A stretch of 24,353 bases of DNA from a virus, in the IMG/VR virus record IMGVR_UViG_3300035670_008481, positions 1 through 24,353 of that record; one strand, 5' to 3'. Position 1 is the stretch's first letter, and each line of letters begins with the position of its first letter. Shown piece by piece: positions 12,915 to 20,171 of the stretch. The notes under the pieces were generated by a model, which was not told the DNA's origin, made no database searches, and saw nothing but the letters and a program-made list of their open reading frames with translations. Position numbers and translations under genes: made by a program.

Positions 12915-13372
12915 TTAGTAGCCCTCCAAATCCTCGACGCCAACTCACTCATCGGCCGCAGATTGTCTCGTGGAATGAACCTCGACGATATGCCGTGGCC
13001 GAGATCGCGAACCTCTGCTCGTTCGACCTGGCTTTTCCAAACCCAGCCAACGAGCGTGGCGTGGTCGCCGTGGTTGTCGGCGAGAACGTAGATGTCGGCG
13101 GCCACAGGCTTGTCCTGTCGGTGGATCAGATTCCTCCCAGCCTCAGCGGTCTTCACGTCGACCGTGTAGAGCAGGGGGATCACGAAATCGACGCCACCGT
13201 CGCCTTCATGGCGATCGAAAGAGAAGTCGGGGCAGACGCCGCTGAAGTCGCCGAACGCGACTTCGCCGAGCAGGCCGATGTCGTCGCAGTTGCCGACGAT
13301 CGCCCGATGCTTTTCGTGCCGGTCGGCGTGAGCGTCGGTGCGCTTCGCGGCGAAGACCGTGATGACGTTCAC
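12911..13372 (-). CDS. Putative PD-(D/E)XK nuclease, 153 aa
   Basis: GTG at 13372 follows GGGAGGTGACAAA, a strong ribosome site, and overlaps the upstream TGA by 4 bases. E37 (GLLGEVAF), D62 (GGVDFVIP) and D72-x-K74 (YTVDVKTA) could form the metal-binding set of a restriction-endonuclease-like fold. The DVK strand and the ADIYVLAD strand after it fit that core. Its function would be DNA cutting or binding. Order and spacing fit, but the family is divergent and the call rests on few residues. Confidence 0.55.
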   Translation of the reverse strand: MNVITVFAAKRTDAHADRHEKHRAIVGNCDDIGLLGEVAFGDFSGVCPDFSFDRHEGDGGVDFVIPLLYTVDVKTAEAGRNLIHRQDKPVAADIYVLADNHGDHATLVGWVWKSQVERAEVRDLGHGISSRFIPRDNLRPMSELASRIWRATK

Positions 13373-13572
13373 TTTGTCACCTCCCATGTGTAGACCGCTT
13401 CCTTCCCTTCCTTGCGATAGCCTGTGAGCCGGTAGCACCCGCCCCGCACGAACATGAACACCTTGATCGCGTCATACGGCAGCGAGCACCACTGGAGGCC
13501 ATCCATCGGCCCGCCGAGAAAGACGGGCGTTTGGAAGTAGGCCGGCTTTTGTGTCGTCGCGTGGTCAGTCAT
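13369..13572 (-). CDS. Hypothetical phage protein with GGPMDG motif, 67 aa
   Basis: The ATG at 13572 lies inside the last codons of the overlapping micro-gene. The segment FLGGPMDGLQWCSLPYD resembles, from memory, a GGPxDG segment in small phage and actinobacterial proteins of unknown function. The rest is beta-like (VFMFVRGGCYRLTGY, AVYTWEV). No catalytic residues are recognised. No strong ribosome site, so translational coupling to the upstream micro-gene is likely. Confidence 0.65.
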   Translation of the reverse strand: MTDHATTQKPAYFQTPVFLGGPMDGLQWCSLPYDAIKVFMFVRGGCYRLTGYRKEGKEAVYTWEVTK

Positions 13573-13669
13573 TGCGAGTCATGTAAGGAATCAAACTGAG
13601 ATAAAAACACCCACCCACGATCACGAGCAGGGTGGCGATATTCAGCCAGGCGTGGAGAGCGTCGTGCAT
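13565..13669 (-). CDS. Micro-protein with one membrane helix, 34 aa
   Basis: The ATG at 13669 follows AGGAGGCGGCGAA, one of the best ribosome sites in the window. Residues about 9-28 (LNIATLLVIVGGCFYLSLIP) are one membrane helix. The reading overlaps the csrA end (28 bases) and the start of the 13369-13572 gene (8 bases). The strong ribosome site plus hydrophobic helix make it a likely real gene despite its length. Confidence 0.6.
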   Translation of the reverse strand: MHDALHAWLNIATLLVIVGGCFYLSLIPYMTRND

Positions 13670-13830
13670 TTCGCCGCCTCCTTGGGCTGAAGCTCGTTGC
13701 GAACGATAGCCACATTCGGCGGCGCTTTGATGGCGAGCCTGACGTTGCCGTCGACAATTCGCGTCACCATGACTTCGATGTCAGGGCCGATCCGAACCTT
13801 CTCGCCGCGGCGACGGGTGATGACCAACAT
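13642..13830 (-). CDS. csrA: CsrA-family RNA-binding regulator, 62 aa
   Basis: Homodimeric RNA-binding protein that recognises GGA in hairpin loops, often at ribosome sites, and changes translation or mRNA stability. The sequence aligns without gaps to E. coli CsrA. MLVITRRRGE matches the first strand (position 4 Ile instead of Leu, R6 kept), R31 is present, and R44 in AIVRNEL, the main RNA-contact residue, is kept. Length is standard (62 aa), with a divergent tail after residue 48. The ATG at 13830 follows GAAAGGATTCAGCAC, which itself contains GGA, so autoregulation is possible. It sits inside a phage replication operon, which is unusual. Confidence 0.93.
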   Translation of the reverse strand: MLVITRRRGEKVRIGPDIEVMVTRIVDGNVRLAIKAPPNVAIVRNELQPKEAAKCTTLSTPG

Positions 13831-13843
13831 GTGCTGAATCCTT

Positions 13844-13996
13844 TCAGGCTTGGTAATACCGCTTCCTCAGATGCTTCTCTTCGGCAGTCCACTGCCGCTG
13901 GAGCTTCCGGCACTCGATGCGAATCGTGATCGGCGTAGGGTCAGGGGCACGCTTCGTGTAGCCGCCACGCTGGCCGAGGTTTTCTTTGATGCTCAT
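13844..13996 (-). CDS. Small basic protein with shared Trp-Glu-Arg motif, 50 aa
   Basis: The ATG at 13996 follows GGAACGGACTCC. The first half is basic and disordered (GQRGGYTKRAPDPTP). The second half (IRIECRKLQRQWTAEEKHLR) matches the C-terminal tail of the helix-turn-helix proteins at 8687-8977 and 10777-11469. This suggests that the motif is a module used on its own as well as fused. It lies 14 bases upstream of csrA in the same train. Function unknown. Confidence 0.6.
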   Translation of the reverse strand: MSIKENLGQRGGYTKRAPDPTPITIRIECRKLQRQWTAEEKHLRKRYYQA

Positions 13997-14024
13997 GGAG
14001 TCCGTTCCAGTTGTGTCGCGGCGT

Positions 14025-14053
14025 AGTCTAACGAGCGTTTTGTTGTGAGGCAA
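14025..14053 (-). promoter_or_regulatory. Possible internal promoter for the csrA segment
   Basis: On the minus strand TTGCCT (14048-14053) and TAGACT (14025-14030) are 17 bases apart. Each matches about four of six consensus bases. It would start transcription near 14018, ahead of the 50-aa gene, csrA and the downstream genes, in one of the larger gaps of the leftward train (13997-14027). Confidence 0.35.
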
Positions 14054-14516
14054 GCCAAGTTTTCGAGGCTTCTCGGACGGCGTCTATGCCGCACTTTTCT
14101 GCGGCCCACTTGATGTAGTCGACTCTGCCGGCCGCAGAGACCTCGTCGAGCGTCATGCCGACGAAGGTGTCCCGCACCCCTTCCGGCAGCCGAAACACGT
14201 CATCCTCGACGACCTCTGGCTCCTCATCCTGCTCGATCGCGTCGACCCACTGGCCTGTCCCGCAAAAGCAGCACTCGACGTACCAGCGGCCTCTGGCCTT
14301 CTCCCAAATGTCGTGGCACTCGGCCCGGCACGTTTCGTCGAGGCACCGATAAGTGTGGTCAATCGTGCCCAGAGCCTTTGGAACAGCCGCGATCGACGCT
14401 TTCGGCCGATGCGTGAACGCAAGCTCCTCCGCGACCGCCGGAGCCGATTTCCGGCGTCCTTTGGCCTTCTTCTTCTGCGGCTCTTCGGTGGGCGAGATGT
14501 CAAATAGCAGGCTCAT
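14028..14516 (-). CDS. Putative zinc-binding phage protein, 162 aa
   Basis: The start at 14516 overlaps the helicase stop by 4 bases (ATGA). The N-terminal 40 residues are basic (KKKAKGRRKSAPAV). The middle has CLDETCRAEC and, 20 residues on, ECCFCG, a possible zinc ribbon. The C-terminal region ends in a helix (WAAEKCGIDAVREASKTWLA). Coupled to the UvrD-like helicase, so an accessory in DNA processing is likely. Not matched to a named family. Confidence 0.65.
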   Translation of the reverse strand: MSLLFDISPTEEPQKKKAKGRRKSAPAVAEELAFTHRPKASIAAVPKALGTIDHTYRCLDETCRAECHDIWEKARGRWYVECCFCGTGQWVDAIEQDEEPEVVEDDVFRLPEGVRDTFVGMTLDEVSAAGRVDYIKWAAEKCGIDAVREASKTWLASQQNAR

Positions 14517-16150
14517 AGCGGCAACCTCATCTTGTAGTCGGCCCCTTGCTCCGTGGCGACGATCAGCGTCTTGCGTGCCCTCGTGACGCCGACGTACTCG
14601 ATGCGTCGCTCCTCGTCATGCTGGGCAGAGTCGATGCCTTGTGCCTCGTGGATGCGGCGGCTGATCGTCGTCGACAGCACGACCGTGTCGGCCTCCATGC
14701 CCTTTGCAGCGTGGATCGTGCCGACCCTAATGGCTGGACGTGTCGCCAATTCAGGGCCGTACTTTTCGGCGGCTCGACGCCAGCGGGCCGCGCCGTGGAA
14801 CAGATCGCCCCATCCACCCTTCCGCAGTTTTTCGGCGAACTCAGGCTTCATGCCCGTATCCTCCAAGTCCGCCGGAAACACGACCTCCCACCGCTGGAGC
14901 GTGTCATCACGCCCCCAGGCTGCCTTCGTGCCCTTGACCATGTTCCCGGTCGCCGGCAGGAGGTCAACAGCCGCAGCGAAGTCCTCGGACGATGCGGGGT
15001 TCCCGTGCTCGATGTCCCAGAGGGCATTGGCGGCACGCAAAAACTTCGTATTGTCCTTTGCCTTGAGCTTCGCGAACGGCAGACGCTTCTTCGCCAGCAC
15101 CGCCTCCCAAATCTCGGCGGTGTAGTTGCAGCGGGCGATCACGAGGGTCTGGTCGGTCGCCGACAGGCTCGCCGCCACCGTTTCGGCGTACCCCCCGCGA
15201 ACGACCTCCCCCTCATGGTCGGCCGGCGCGATGCCTCGATCCCAATACCCCTCCCGCATTCGCTTCAGGCAGCCTTCGCCCAGCGAGAGCACCGGAGCCG
15301 GGCATCGCCACGTTTTCGGCATGATCTTCTGCTTGTGAACGTCCCAGGCCATGAAGAGCCGCGAATCCGACCCACCGAAGCCGAAGATGCTCTGCATGGG
15401 GTCGCCGGCCAGGTACACCCACTTCACGTTCTCGCCGGCCGCCAGCCGGCGGCAGCACACATCGACCAGCGGCGAGGCGTCCTGCTGCTCGTCCATCACC
15501 CATGCCTTCACACTCGGCGGCAACTCCCCCTCGGGATCGGTCTGCTCGAAACCCTCCGGCGTGAATCGAATCCCGCCGAACCTCGCCAGAAGGTCAGTGA
15601 AGTCGCAGCGGCACTCCAGACGCTTCGCCGACTCGTACTTTTCGATGTATTGCTTGCAGGCCGCGTAGGAGGGCACAGAATCACCCAGGCGGGCCGCTCG
15701 ACGAATCGTCGACTCCAGAGGCTCCATCCTCGATCTGGCCTGCTCCCAAGCGTTGAGGGCCGCCGCAGCCGACTTCTCGCCGGTAAACCTCGCGTAGCCG
15801 CTGTCTTCGTCGATGATCGTCCTCACGTTGACGCCGAGAGCGTTGGCGATCCACTCTGCCGACCCCTTGGTGTCGTCGAGCAATTCCCCCTTCTTGACGC
15901 CAAGCTGCCGGTAGGCGATCGAGTGGACGGTCTTGAACCAACCATCTTTCGCCAGCACCTCCGGCGGCACGTTCCAGTTGGCGCTGGCCCGCTCGACGGC
16001 CTCGGCTCGGGCGGCGCGGGTAAAACTCGTGAATCCAATCGAAAAAGGGCTTCCACCGAGCTTTTCCTTGGCTTTGTCGATGGTGCCCATGAGTTCGGTT
16101 GTTTTTCCTGTTCCGGCCCCGCCGACCAGCCGCGCTTTGATTGATTCCAT
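14513..16150 (-). CDS. UvrD/Rep-like superfamily 1 DNA helicase, 545 aa
   Basis: ATP-driven 3'-5' DNA unwinding enzyme by family. Motifs in order: GGAGTGKT (Walker A, residues 10-17), FTSFTRAARAEAVERA (Ia), VMDEQQD (II, 219-224), AGDPMQSIFGFGG (III, about 248-260), VGTIHAAKGMEADTVVL (V) and YVGVTRARKTLIV (VI). The ATG at 16150 is used; an in-frame TTG at 16234 would add 28 unlikely residues. A divergent, compact helicase (UvrD has about 720 residues), as often seen in phages. Next to the primase-polymerase, so it probably serves replication or recombination. Confidence 0.9.
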   Translation of the reverse strand: MESIKARLVGGAGTGKTTELMGTIDKAKEKLGGSPFSIGFTSFTRAARAEAVERASANWNVPPEVLAKDGWFKTVHSIAYRQLGVKKGELLDDTKGSAEWIANALGVNVRTIIDEDSGYARFTGEKSAAAALNAWEQARSRMEPLESTIRRAARLGDSVPSYAACKQYIEKYESAKRLECRCDFTDLLARFGGIRFTPEGFEQTDPEGELPPSVKAWVMDEQQDASPLVDVCCRRLAAGENVKWVYLAGDPMQSIFGFGGSDSRLFMAWDVHKQKIMPKTWRCPAPVLSLGEGCLKRMREGYWDRGIAPADHEGEVVRGGYAETVAASLSATDQTLVIARCNYTAEIWEAVLAKKRLPFAKLKAKDNTKFLRAANALWDIEHGNPASSEDFAAAVDLLPATGNMVKGTKAAWGRDDTLQRWEVVFPADLEDTGMKPEFAEKLRKGGWGDLFHGAARWRRAAEKYGPELATRPAIRVGTIHAAKGMEADTVVLSTTISRRIHEAQGIDSAQHDEERRIEYVGVTRARKTLIVATEQGADYKMRLPL

Positions 16151-16156
16151 GTTTCG

Positions 16157-16241
16157 ACCAACTTTCCAAGGGGGGTAAAAAAACGTGGTAGACGCAAACT
16201 CCTGCCATTCAATGACTTGCGTCAAAAAAACCAACTTTCCA
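16157..16241. repeat. 12-base direct repeat in the primase-helicase gap
   Basis: TGGAAAGTTGGT (minus strand) occurs at 16157-16168 and 16230-16241, 73 bases apart, in the 99-base gap between the helicase start and the primase stop. The copies flank homopolymer tracts (seven A or T). They may be regulator sites or a duplicated ribosome-site region. No promoter is evident between them. Confidence 0.5.
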
Positions 16242-16249
16242 CAAATCCA

Positions 16250-17980
16250 TCACTTTTTTTCGATTTCAAAATCGACCTCCTCGTGAATAGAAAAGGCGGT
16301 AACGGATTCGGCCCCGAACTCACCCGCAGCCAGGCTCTCCAGTGCCCGCAGGTGAGCCGCTGTGAACCGGATGAAGCGACGGCTGCTTCCGCCCTCTCCG
16401 GCCCCTCTGGAGGCCGGCAGTGCGTTCTGGCCGACGGCTGCGAGGATCATCTTCTTGATGGTCTTGATGTCGCCGTCTTCGAGCTTCCGCCGGCCGCGGT
16501 CGACCATCTCCCACGCTTTCATCCAGCCGAACCACAGTTCCCACACACCGTCGCGACCACGAACCCACGCGGGCATCCCGGTCACGTCAGGCGAGCCGTC
16601 CTCGTCAGCGTCGTCATCGGGCTTCGGCGACATCGAGAGCACCTCCAGAAGCCACCCCGCCACCGTCGCGAAGCGGCAGTTCTCCGCGGTCGCGGCCTCC
16701 TGCGACGCCCTGTCCATCAGCTTGGCCTTTAGGCCACGAATCGCCTTCTGGCCCTTCTTCTTGCCCTGCCCGTTCCAGATGCCGAACCACTCTTCCGGCA
16801 CTGCATCGACGATCACGGTGTGCGTCGCCTCAAGGATCGCCTGGGCCACCTTGGCCGCCGAGCGAAACGACTCGGCATTGAGCGGCACCGCAACTCGCAC
16901 CGTCTTCTCCTCGCCGTTTACTTCCCGATAGACGGGTACCGTGAGCGTGTAGGACACAGGGTCGCCGTGGATGACCTTCAGGTGCCACTGGCCAGGCATC
17001 CATTCCTCTCCGTCCCAACGCAGGCCGTTCATCGTGAACGGGAGCGACTTGTCTTCGCCCTCAGTCGGCGGCTCGACGCCGTTCTCCAACCGATCGGCCA
17101 ACGCCTTCGACTTCTCGACCTCGTCGGCGGCACCCTGCGCCCGTTCGCGAATGGCCCACGCCAGTTCGTGCCGAAAGATGTTCTCGATCTCGTCGTCATC
17201 CTTCGGCGGCTTGCACCTCGTCTCGTTCATCGCCTTAATCATTTCGAGCACGTCCTGCTGCTCGACCGGATCATGGACGTTGAGCATATTGATGCACATG
17301 CGAGCCGCGAATCGCACCAGTGAGTCATGCCGATCGCCCTTGCCCATCGGCGTGTAAAGAATCTTGTTGGCCGATGGCTTCCGCTCCCCGTCATCACTCG
17401 CGGAGCCGCTGGCCTCGTTGATGATCGCGACCAGCAACTCCTTCGGCAGTTCGGCGACCTCGCAGTCCTCGCAACTCATCCCTTCCACCCACGAGTAGCT
17501 CGCGCCGCTGGAATGCGAACTGGGAGGGAAGATCGACTGAGCACCGCGCTTCCCGCCGCCGATGCGAATCTCCAAGCCGGCGAGCTTGTAGACCGCCTGC
17601 TGCGGCAGCCGCCTGTCCCACTTGAATAGTCGATGCGTCGAACGCTTCGATGTGAACGTCGGCGTGTACGCTTTGTCGATGCCGAACCGCTCGGCCGTCT
17701 TCCGGCCCTGGTCGGTATCAAACTCGATGTCGATGATGCCGCTCTTCTCGCCAAGCTGCACCCCGACGTTGTAGTTCTTGACGCCGTCGTACCAGTGCGA
17801 CAGTTCGTCCTCGTCGGTCATGCTCTTGTGCTGCCAAGCGTTCAGCACCGGGTGCTTACCGGGCGTCGCGCACTTGTCGTTCCGGCAGGTGCATTTATCG
17901 CCGTCCGACCCGTGGCACGGGACGATGTGCCAGCCCTTGGCAGCATAGGTGGCCGCCCACTTGAACCTCATATCGCTCAT
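16250..17980 (-). CDS. Bifunctional primase-polymerase (Prim-Pol/AEP), 576 aa
   Basis: Archaeo-eukaryotic-type primase-polymerase that makes primers and can extend DNA. Features: a Cys set near 22-37 (PCHGSDGDKCTCRNDKC), then ATPGKHP, D84/E86/D88 in IIDIEFDTD (catalytic acidic motif), STHRLF with H116, and GGGKRGAQSIFPPSSH (about 141-156) of the Prim-Pol core. The rest (about 170-576) carries additional domains, probably the PriCT-like region and others not named. The ATG at 17980 follows AGAAGGAGCG. It is coupled to the upstream DUF3223 gene by ATGA. The gene ends with a slippery-looking heptamer directly before the stop (16253-16259). Confidence 0.85.
   Translation of the reverse strand: MSDMRFKWAATYAAKGWHIVPCHGSDGDKCTCRNDKCATPGKHPVLNAWQHKSMTDEDELSHWYDGVKNYNVGVQLGEKSGIIDIEFDTDQGRKTAERFGIDKAYTPTFTSKRSTHRLFKWDRRLPQQAVYKLAGLEIRIGGGKRGAQSIFPPSSHSSGASYSWVEGMSCEDCEVAELPKELLVAIINEASGSASDDGERKPSANKILYTPMGKGDRHDSLVRFAARMCINMLNVHDPVEQQDVLEMIKAMNETRCKPPKDDDEIENIFRHELAWAIRERAQGAADEVEKSKALADRLENGVEPPTEGEDKSLPFTMNGLRWDGEEWMPGQWHLKVIHGDPVSYTLTVPVYREVNGEEKTVRVAVPLNAESFRSAAKVAQAILEATHTVIVDAVPEEWFGIWNGQGKKKGQKAIRGLKAKLMDRASQEAATAENCRFATVAGWLLEVLSMSPKPDDDADEDGSPDVTGMPAWVRGRDGVWELWFGWMKAWEMVDRGRRKLEDGDIKTIKKMILAAVGQNALPASRGAGEGGSSRRFIRFTAAHLRALESLAAGEFGAESVTAFSIHEEVDFEIEKK
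16253..16259 (-). other. Possible -1 frameshift slippery heptamer A AAA AAG
   Basis: Read on the minus strand in frame, GAA AAA AAG TGA ends the primase gene, so the heptamer A AAA AAG sits directly before the stop. This is the dnaX-type slippery sequence. A -1 slip would add 14 residues (VMDLWKVGFFDASH) before the next stop at 16209-16211. No clear stimulating stem is seen, so it may be chance. Confidence 0.3.
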
Positions 17981-18696
17981 CGAATCGCTCCTTCTTCTCG
18001 CCAACTTGTTTCGTTCTCCCTCGCCGAAACCAACCGAAATGTTTTGTTCGCGTCGTGGTATCGCTCCCAGCGATCCCGAAGGTCGTCATCCTGCATCGCC
18101 ACGCCGCACTGCTCGTCCGATCGCGTCTGCACGTCACCCAAGGAAACTCCGGCCTCTTCCAGAAACGAGTCCCGAAGAAACGCAAAGGTTTTCGGGTAGT
18201 GGTCAACGCGACTGTCGCCCCAAGTCAAAGGCTGCCCGCTGGCGTCGCTGGTCACGCTGCCGGAGCTGGAAAGAAATCGGAGCCGCTTGTATTCGCAGAC
18301 TTGGCCGTGAATGGCTCGACGCATTGCAGAGTTCGCGATTGCCTCCGGCTTGAAGCCTGCGCAGCACTTCTTCCAACTGAAGTCGATTTCCATGCCGTTT
18401 GCGTAGGCCACAAACAGGTGATTCACGTTCGTCGGCGAGTTGCCGTAGAACCGATAACCATCGTTGTGGCGAACGCGGATGCCTATGACCTCGCCCTCAA
18501 GGCCAGGCAGTATTTTCTTATGCGGCCTGTCGTGCCGTTCGAGGATCAGCGACAGCAAAAACATCGCGTGCTCAGAAGACACAAGCTCACCGCTCGCGTA
18601 GCCGCCGATCATCTCGCGACATCTCCGTTCCAGTGCCGCCTTCGAGGCAAATTCCTCGCCGGCAACAATCACAGGGTTCCGTCCCAGTCTCGGCAT
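17977..18696 (-). CDS. DUF3223 family protein, 239 aa
   Basis: The N-terminal half matches the DUF3223 pattern: a segment FASKAALERRCREMIGGY, then HAMFLLSLILERH, then GIRVRHNDGYRFYGNSPT and the end FSWKKCCAGF. Relatives include plant DCL-like plastid RNA-processing proteins and many phage proteins near HNH or replication genes; a role with RNA or DNA is suspected but not established. The ATG at 18696 follows AGAGGACATTCGATCC. It overlaps the primase gene by 4 bases. The C-terminal half (about 130-239) is not recognised. Confidence 0.75.
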   Translation of the reverse strand: MPRLGRNPVIVAGEEFASKAALERRCREMIGGYASGELVSSEHAMFLLSLILERHDRPHKKILPGLEGEVIGIRVRHNDGYRFYGNSPTNVNHLFVAYANGMEIDFSWKKCCAGFKPEAIANSAMRRAIHGQVCEYKRLRFLSSSGSVTSDASGQPLTWGDSRVDHYPKTFAFLRDSFLEEAGVSLGDVQTRSDEQCGVAMQDDDLRDRWERYHDANKTFRLVSARENETSWREEGAIR

Positions 18697-18729
18697 GGAT
18701 CGAATGTCCTCTTGCTCGCAAGAAAATCC

Positions 18730-18766
18730 CCCTCCCCTCCAGCCTTGGGCTTGCTGGAGGGGAGGG
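18730..18766 (-). terminator. Strong 14-base perfect hairpin, possible attenuator
   Basis: CCCTCCCCTCCAGC (18730-18743) pairs perfectly with GCTGGAGGGGAGGG (18753-18766), loop of 9. On the minus strand the stem is followed by GATTTTCTT, so it could stop leftward transcription between the 19685 gene and DUF3223. The long leader (18697-18902, about 206 bases) holds nothing else I can identify. One strand of the arms is all-purine, so triplex or G-rich structures are also possible. Confidence 0.6.
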
Positions 18767-18902
18767 AGGAAGAGTCGCCGGCTGCCGTGGTGGAAAGGTG
18801 ACACCAGAGGGTTCAGCCGACTTCCGCAGTTACTTCGCCACTCGCGGCTTGGCGACCGGCCTGCGTTGCAGCAGGTTTCGGGCCGCCGGCCCAGCCGCAA
18901 GA

Positions 18903-19685
18903 TCACTCGTCGTCGTGGTCGCCTCCGGCCTCGACGACGGCACCGGCCGGGGGAGCCGAGAACATCCGCTTCAGGGGATCGGTGTAGATGCGCGATGCGA
19001 TCTCACCTTCCTCCTCGCTGATGACACCGACCATGCGCGGCACGATCTGGTTGTAGGGCTGACCGTTCTTGCCCTTCGCCTTTTCGAGCCGCAGCCCCAC
19101 CACGCACTCGTAGTGAAAGCTCGCCAGCCCCGTCTTCTGGAACTTCATCCAGTTCTGGAGGCTGCCCGGCCCGACCGTCACGAGGATCGGCCACGTCTCG
19201 CCGTCGCGAAGGATCGCCAGCACGCGGCTCTCCTTCACACGCTTGCCGGCACCGCCACGAGCGGCCCCGTAGCCAAACTCGGGACTGGTCGACAAAGCGT
19301 GCCAGTCATAGCGACGGTCGCCGATCCTGTACTTCTCCAGAGCCGCTGGGTCGATGGAGCCGAGATCATCACTGACCCGATAGCCGACCAGCAGGTCGTT
19401 CGTCACGACCACCGGCCTCTGATCGGTCGGGTCTTCACTTGGCCACAACGTGCCCTGCTTTGCGATCGCCACGAGCAGCCCGACGATCTCGTCACACGCT
19501 TCCGTGTTTCCGGCGATCTCGACGTTCCACTTCGTGCCACCGCCGGCCGGGGTCTTCACCCTGACCAAGTCCTGAATCTGGATCGGCTCACCTTCCAGAT
19601 TCGCCTCAATGATTCGCATCTGCCGCGAACCAGGCCGCAGAGCGGCCAACGAAACACTCGGAACACTCAACGCTGTTGTAGTCAT
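18903..19685 (-). CDS. Putative phage single-stranded-DNA-binding protein, 260 aa
   Basis: The ATG at 19685 follows TGCAGGAGTAAAAGC. The body is beta-rich with basic segments (GGAGKRVKESRVLAILRDGE and KFQKTGLASFHYECVV). It ends in a Gly/Val linker and an acidic tip (GGDHDDE), as in SSB and T7 gp2.5-type proteins, where the tip contacts partners. Position between the coiled-coil protein, helicase and primase supports a role in replication. No OB-fold signature can be read with certainty, so this is a contextual call. Confidence 0.5.
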   Translation of the reverse strand: MTTTALSVPSVSLAALRPGSRQMRIIEANLEGEPIQIQDLVRVKTPAGGGTKWNVEIAGNTEACDEIVGLLVAIAKQGTLWPSEDPTDQRPVVVTNDLLVGYRVSDDLGSIDPAALEKYRIGDRRYDWHALSTSPEFGYGAARGGAGKRVKESRVLAILRDGETWPILVTVGPGSLQNWMKFQKTGLASFHYECVVGLRLEKAKGKNGQPYNQIVPRMVGVISEEEGEIASRIYTDPLKRMFSAPPAGAVVEAGGDHDDE

Positions 19686-19721
19686 GCTTTTACTCCTGCA
19701 TGAACCTCTCGAACCACGCGA

Positions 19722-20171
19722 TCACCCCACCGTGAGGTGTCGCAACTTCGGCTGGACGTATTCGCCCACAAGCCCCTCAAACACCGTTCCCTGTGACCAC
19801 GGCGTGCGGGCGTCCGTGCCCGCTTCTGTTGCCATCTCCTTCAGCAGGCTTTTCAGCCTCGCCGTGTTCACCTGCGTCACTGCATCCTTCAGCCCCGCAG
19901 ACTCCGCGGCCTCCATGACCGCCTGTTTCCGTGCCTCCGGCACAGAGCACGAGTGAGTCCATTCCACCCGCCACGAACGCCCGGCGGCGCGAACGCCGTC
20001 AAGACGCTGTGTTGTCAACTCTTCGACGGCGATCGACTCCAAGTGATCCCGTCGCTTCTTCAGTTCGTCGATCTGGTCGCTCAGAACCGCGACTCGCTTG
20101 TCGATCTCGGTGATTTCAGACAACGCCGTTTGTAGCGGCGTGTCGCTTTTTGAATCCGTCGATGATGTCAT
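19722..20171 (-). CDS. Coiled-coil protein of the replication cassette, 149 aa
   Basis: The ATG at 20171 follows TAAGGAGGTTCTCA, a perfect ribosome site. Residues about 20-55 form a coiled coil (ITEIDKRVAVLSDQIDELKK). The C-terminal half contains VNTARLKSLLKEMATEAGT, a pattern I recall in phage proteins that sit next to helicases and recombination genes. It overlaps the helicase gene end by 56 bases. A nuclease-protecting or partner role (Gam-like) is possible but not demonstrated. Confidence 0.7.
   Translation of the reverse strand: MTSSTDSKSDTPLQTALSEITEIDKRVAVLSDQIDELKKRRDHLESIAVEELTTQRLDGVRAAGRSWRVEWTHSCSVPEARKQAVMEAAESAGLKDAVTQVNTARLKSLLKEMATEAGTDARTPWSQGTVFEGLVGEYVQPKLRHLTVG

Noticed and set aside
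14546-16144. 532-residue + strand reading opposite the helicase
   Set aside because: The helicase motifs on the minus strand are unambiguous; this reading is antisense by composition.
16150-16234. Longer N-terminus for the UvrD-like helicase from a TTG at 16234
   Set aside because: The extra 28 residues are unlike the protein, the TTG lacks a correctly spaced ribosome site, and Walker A at residues 10-17 from the ATG is normal.
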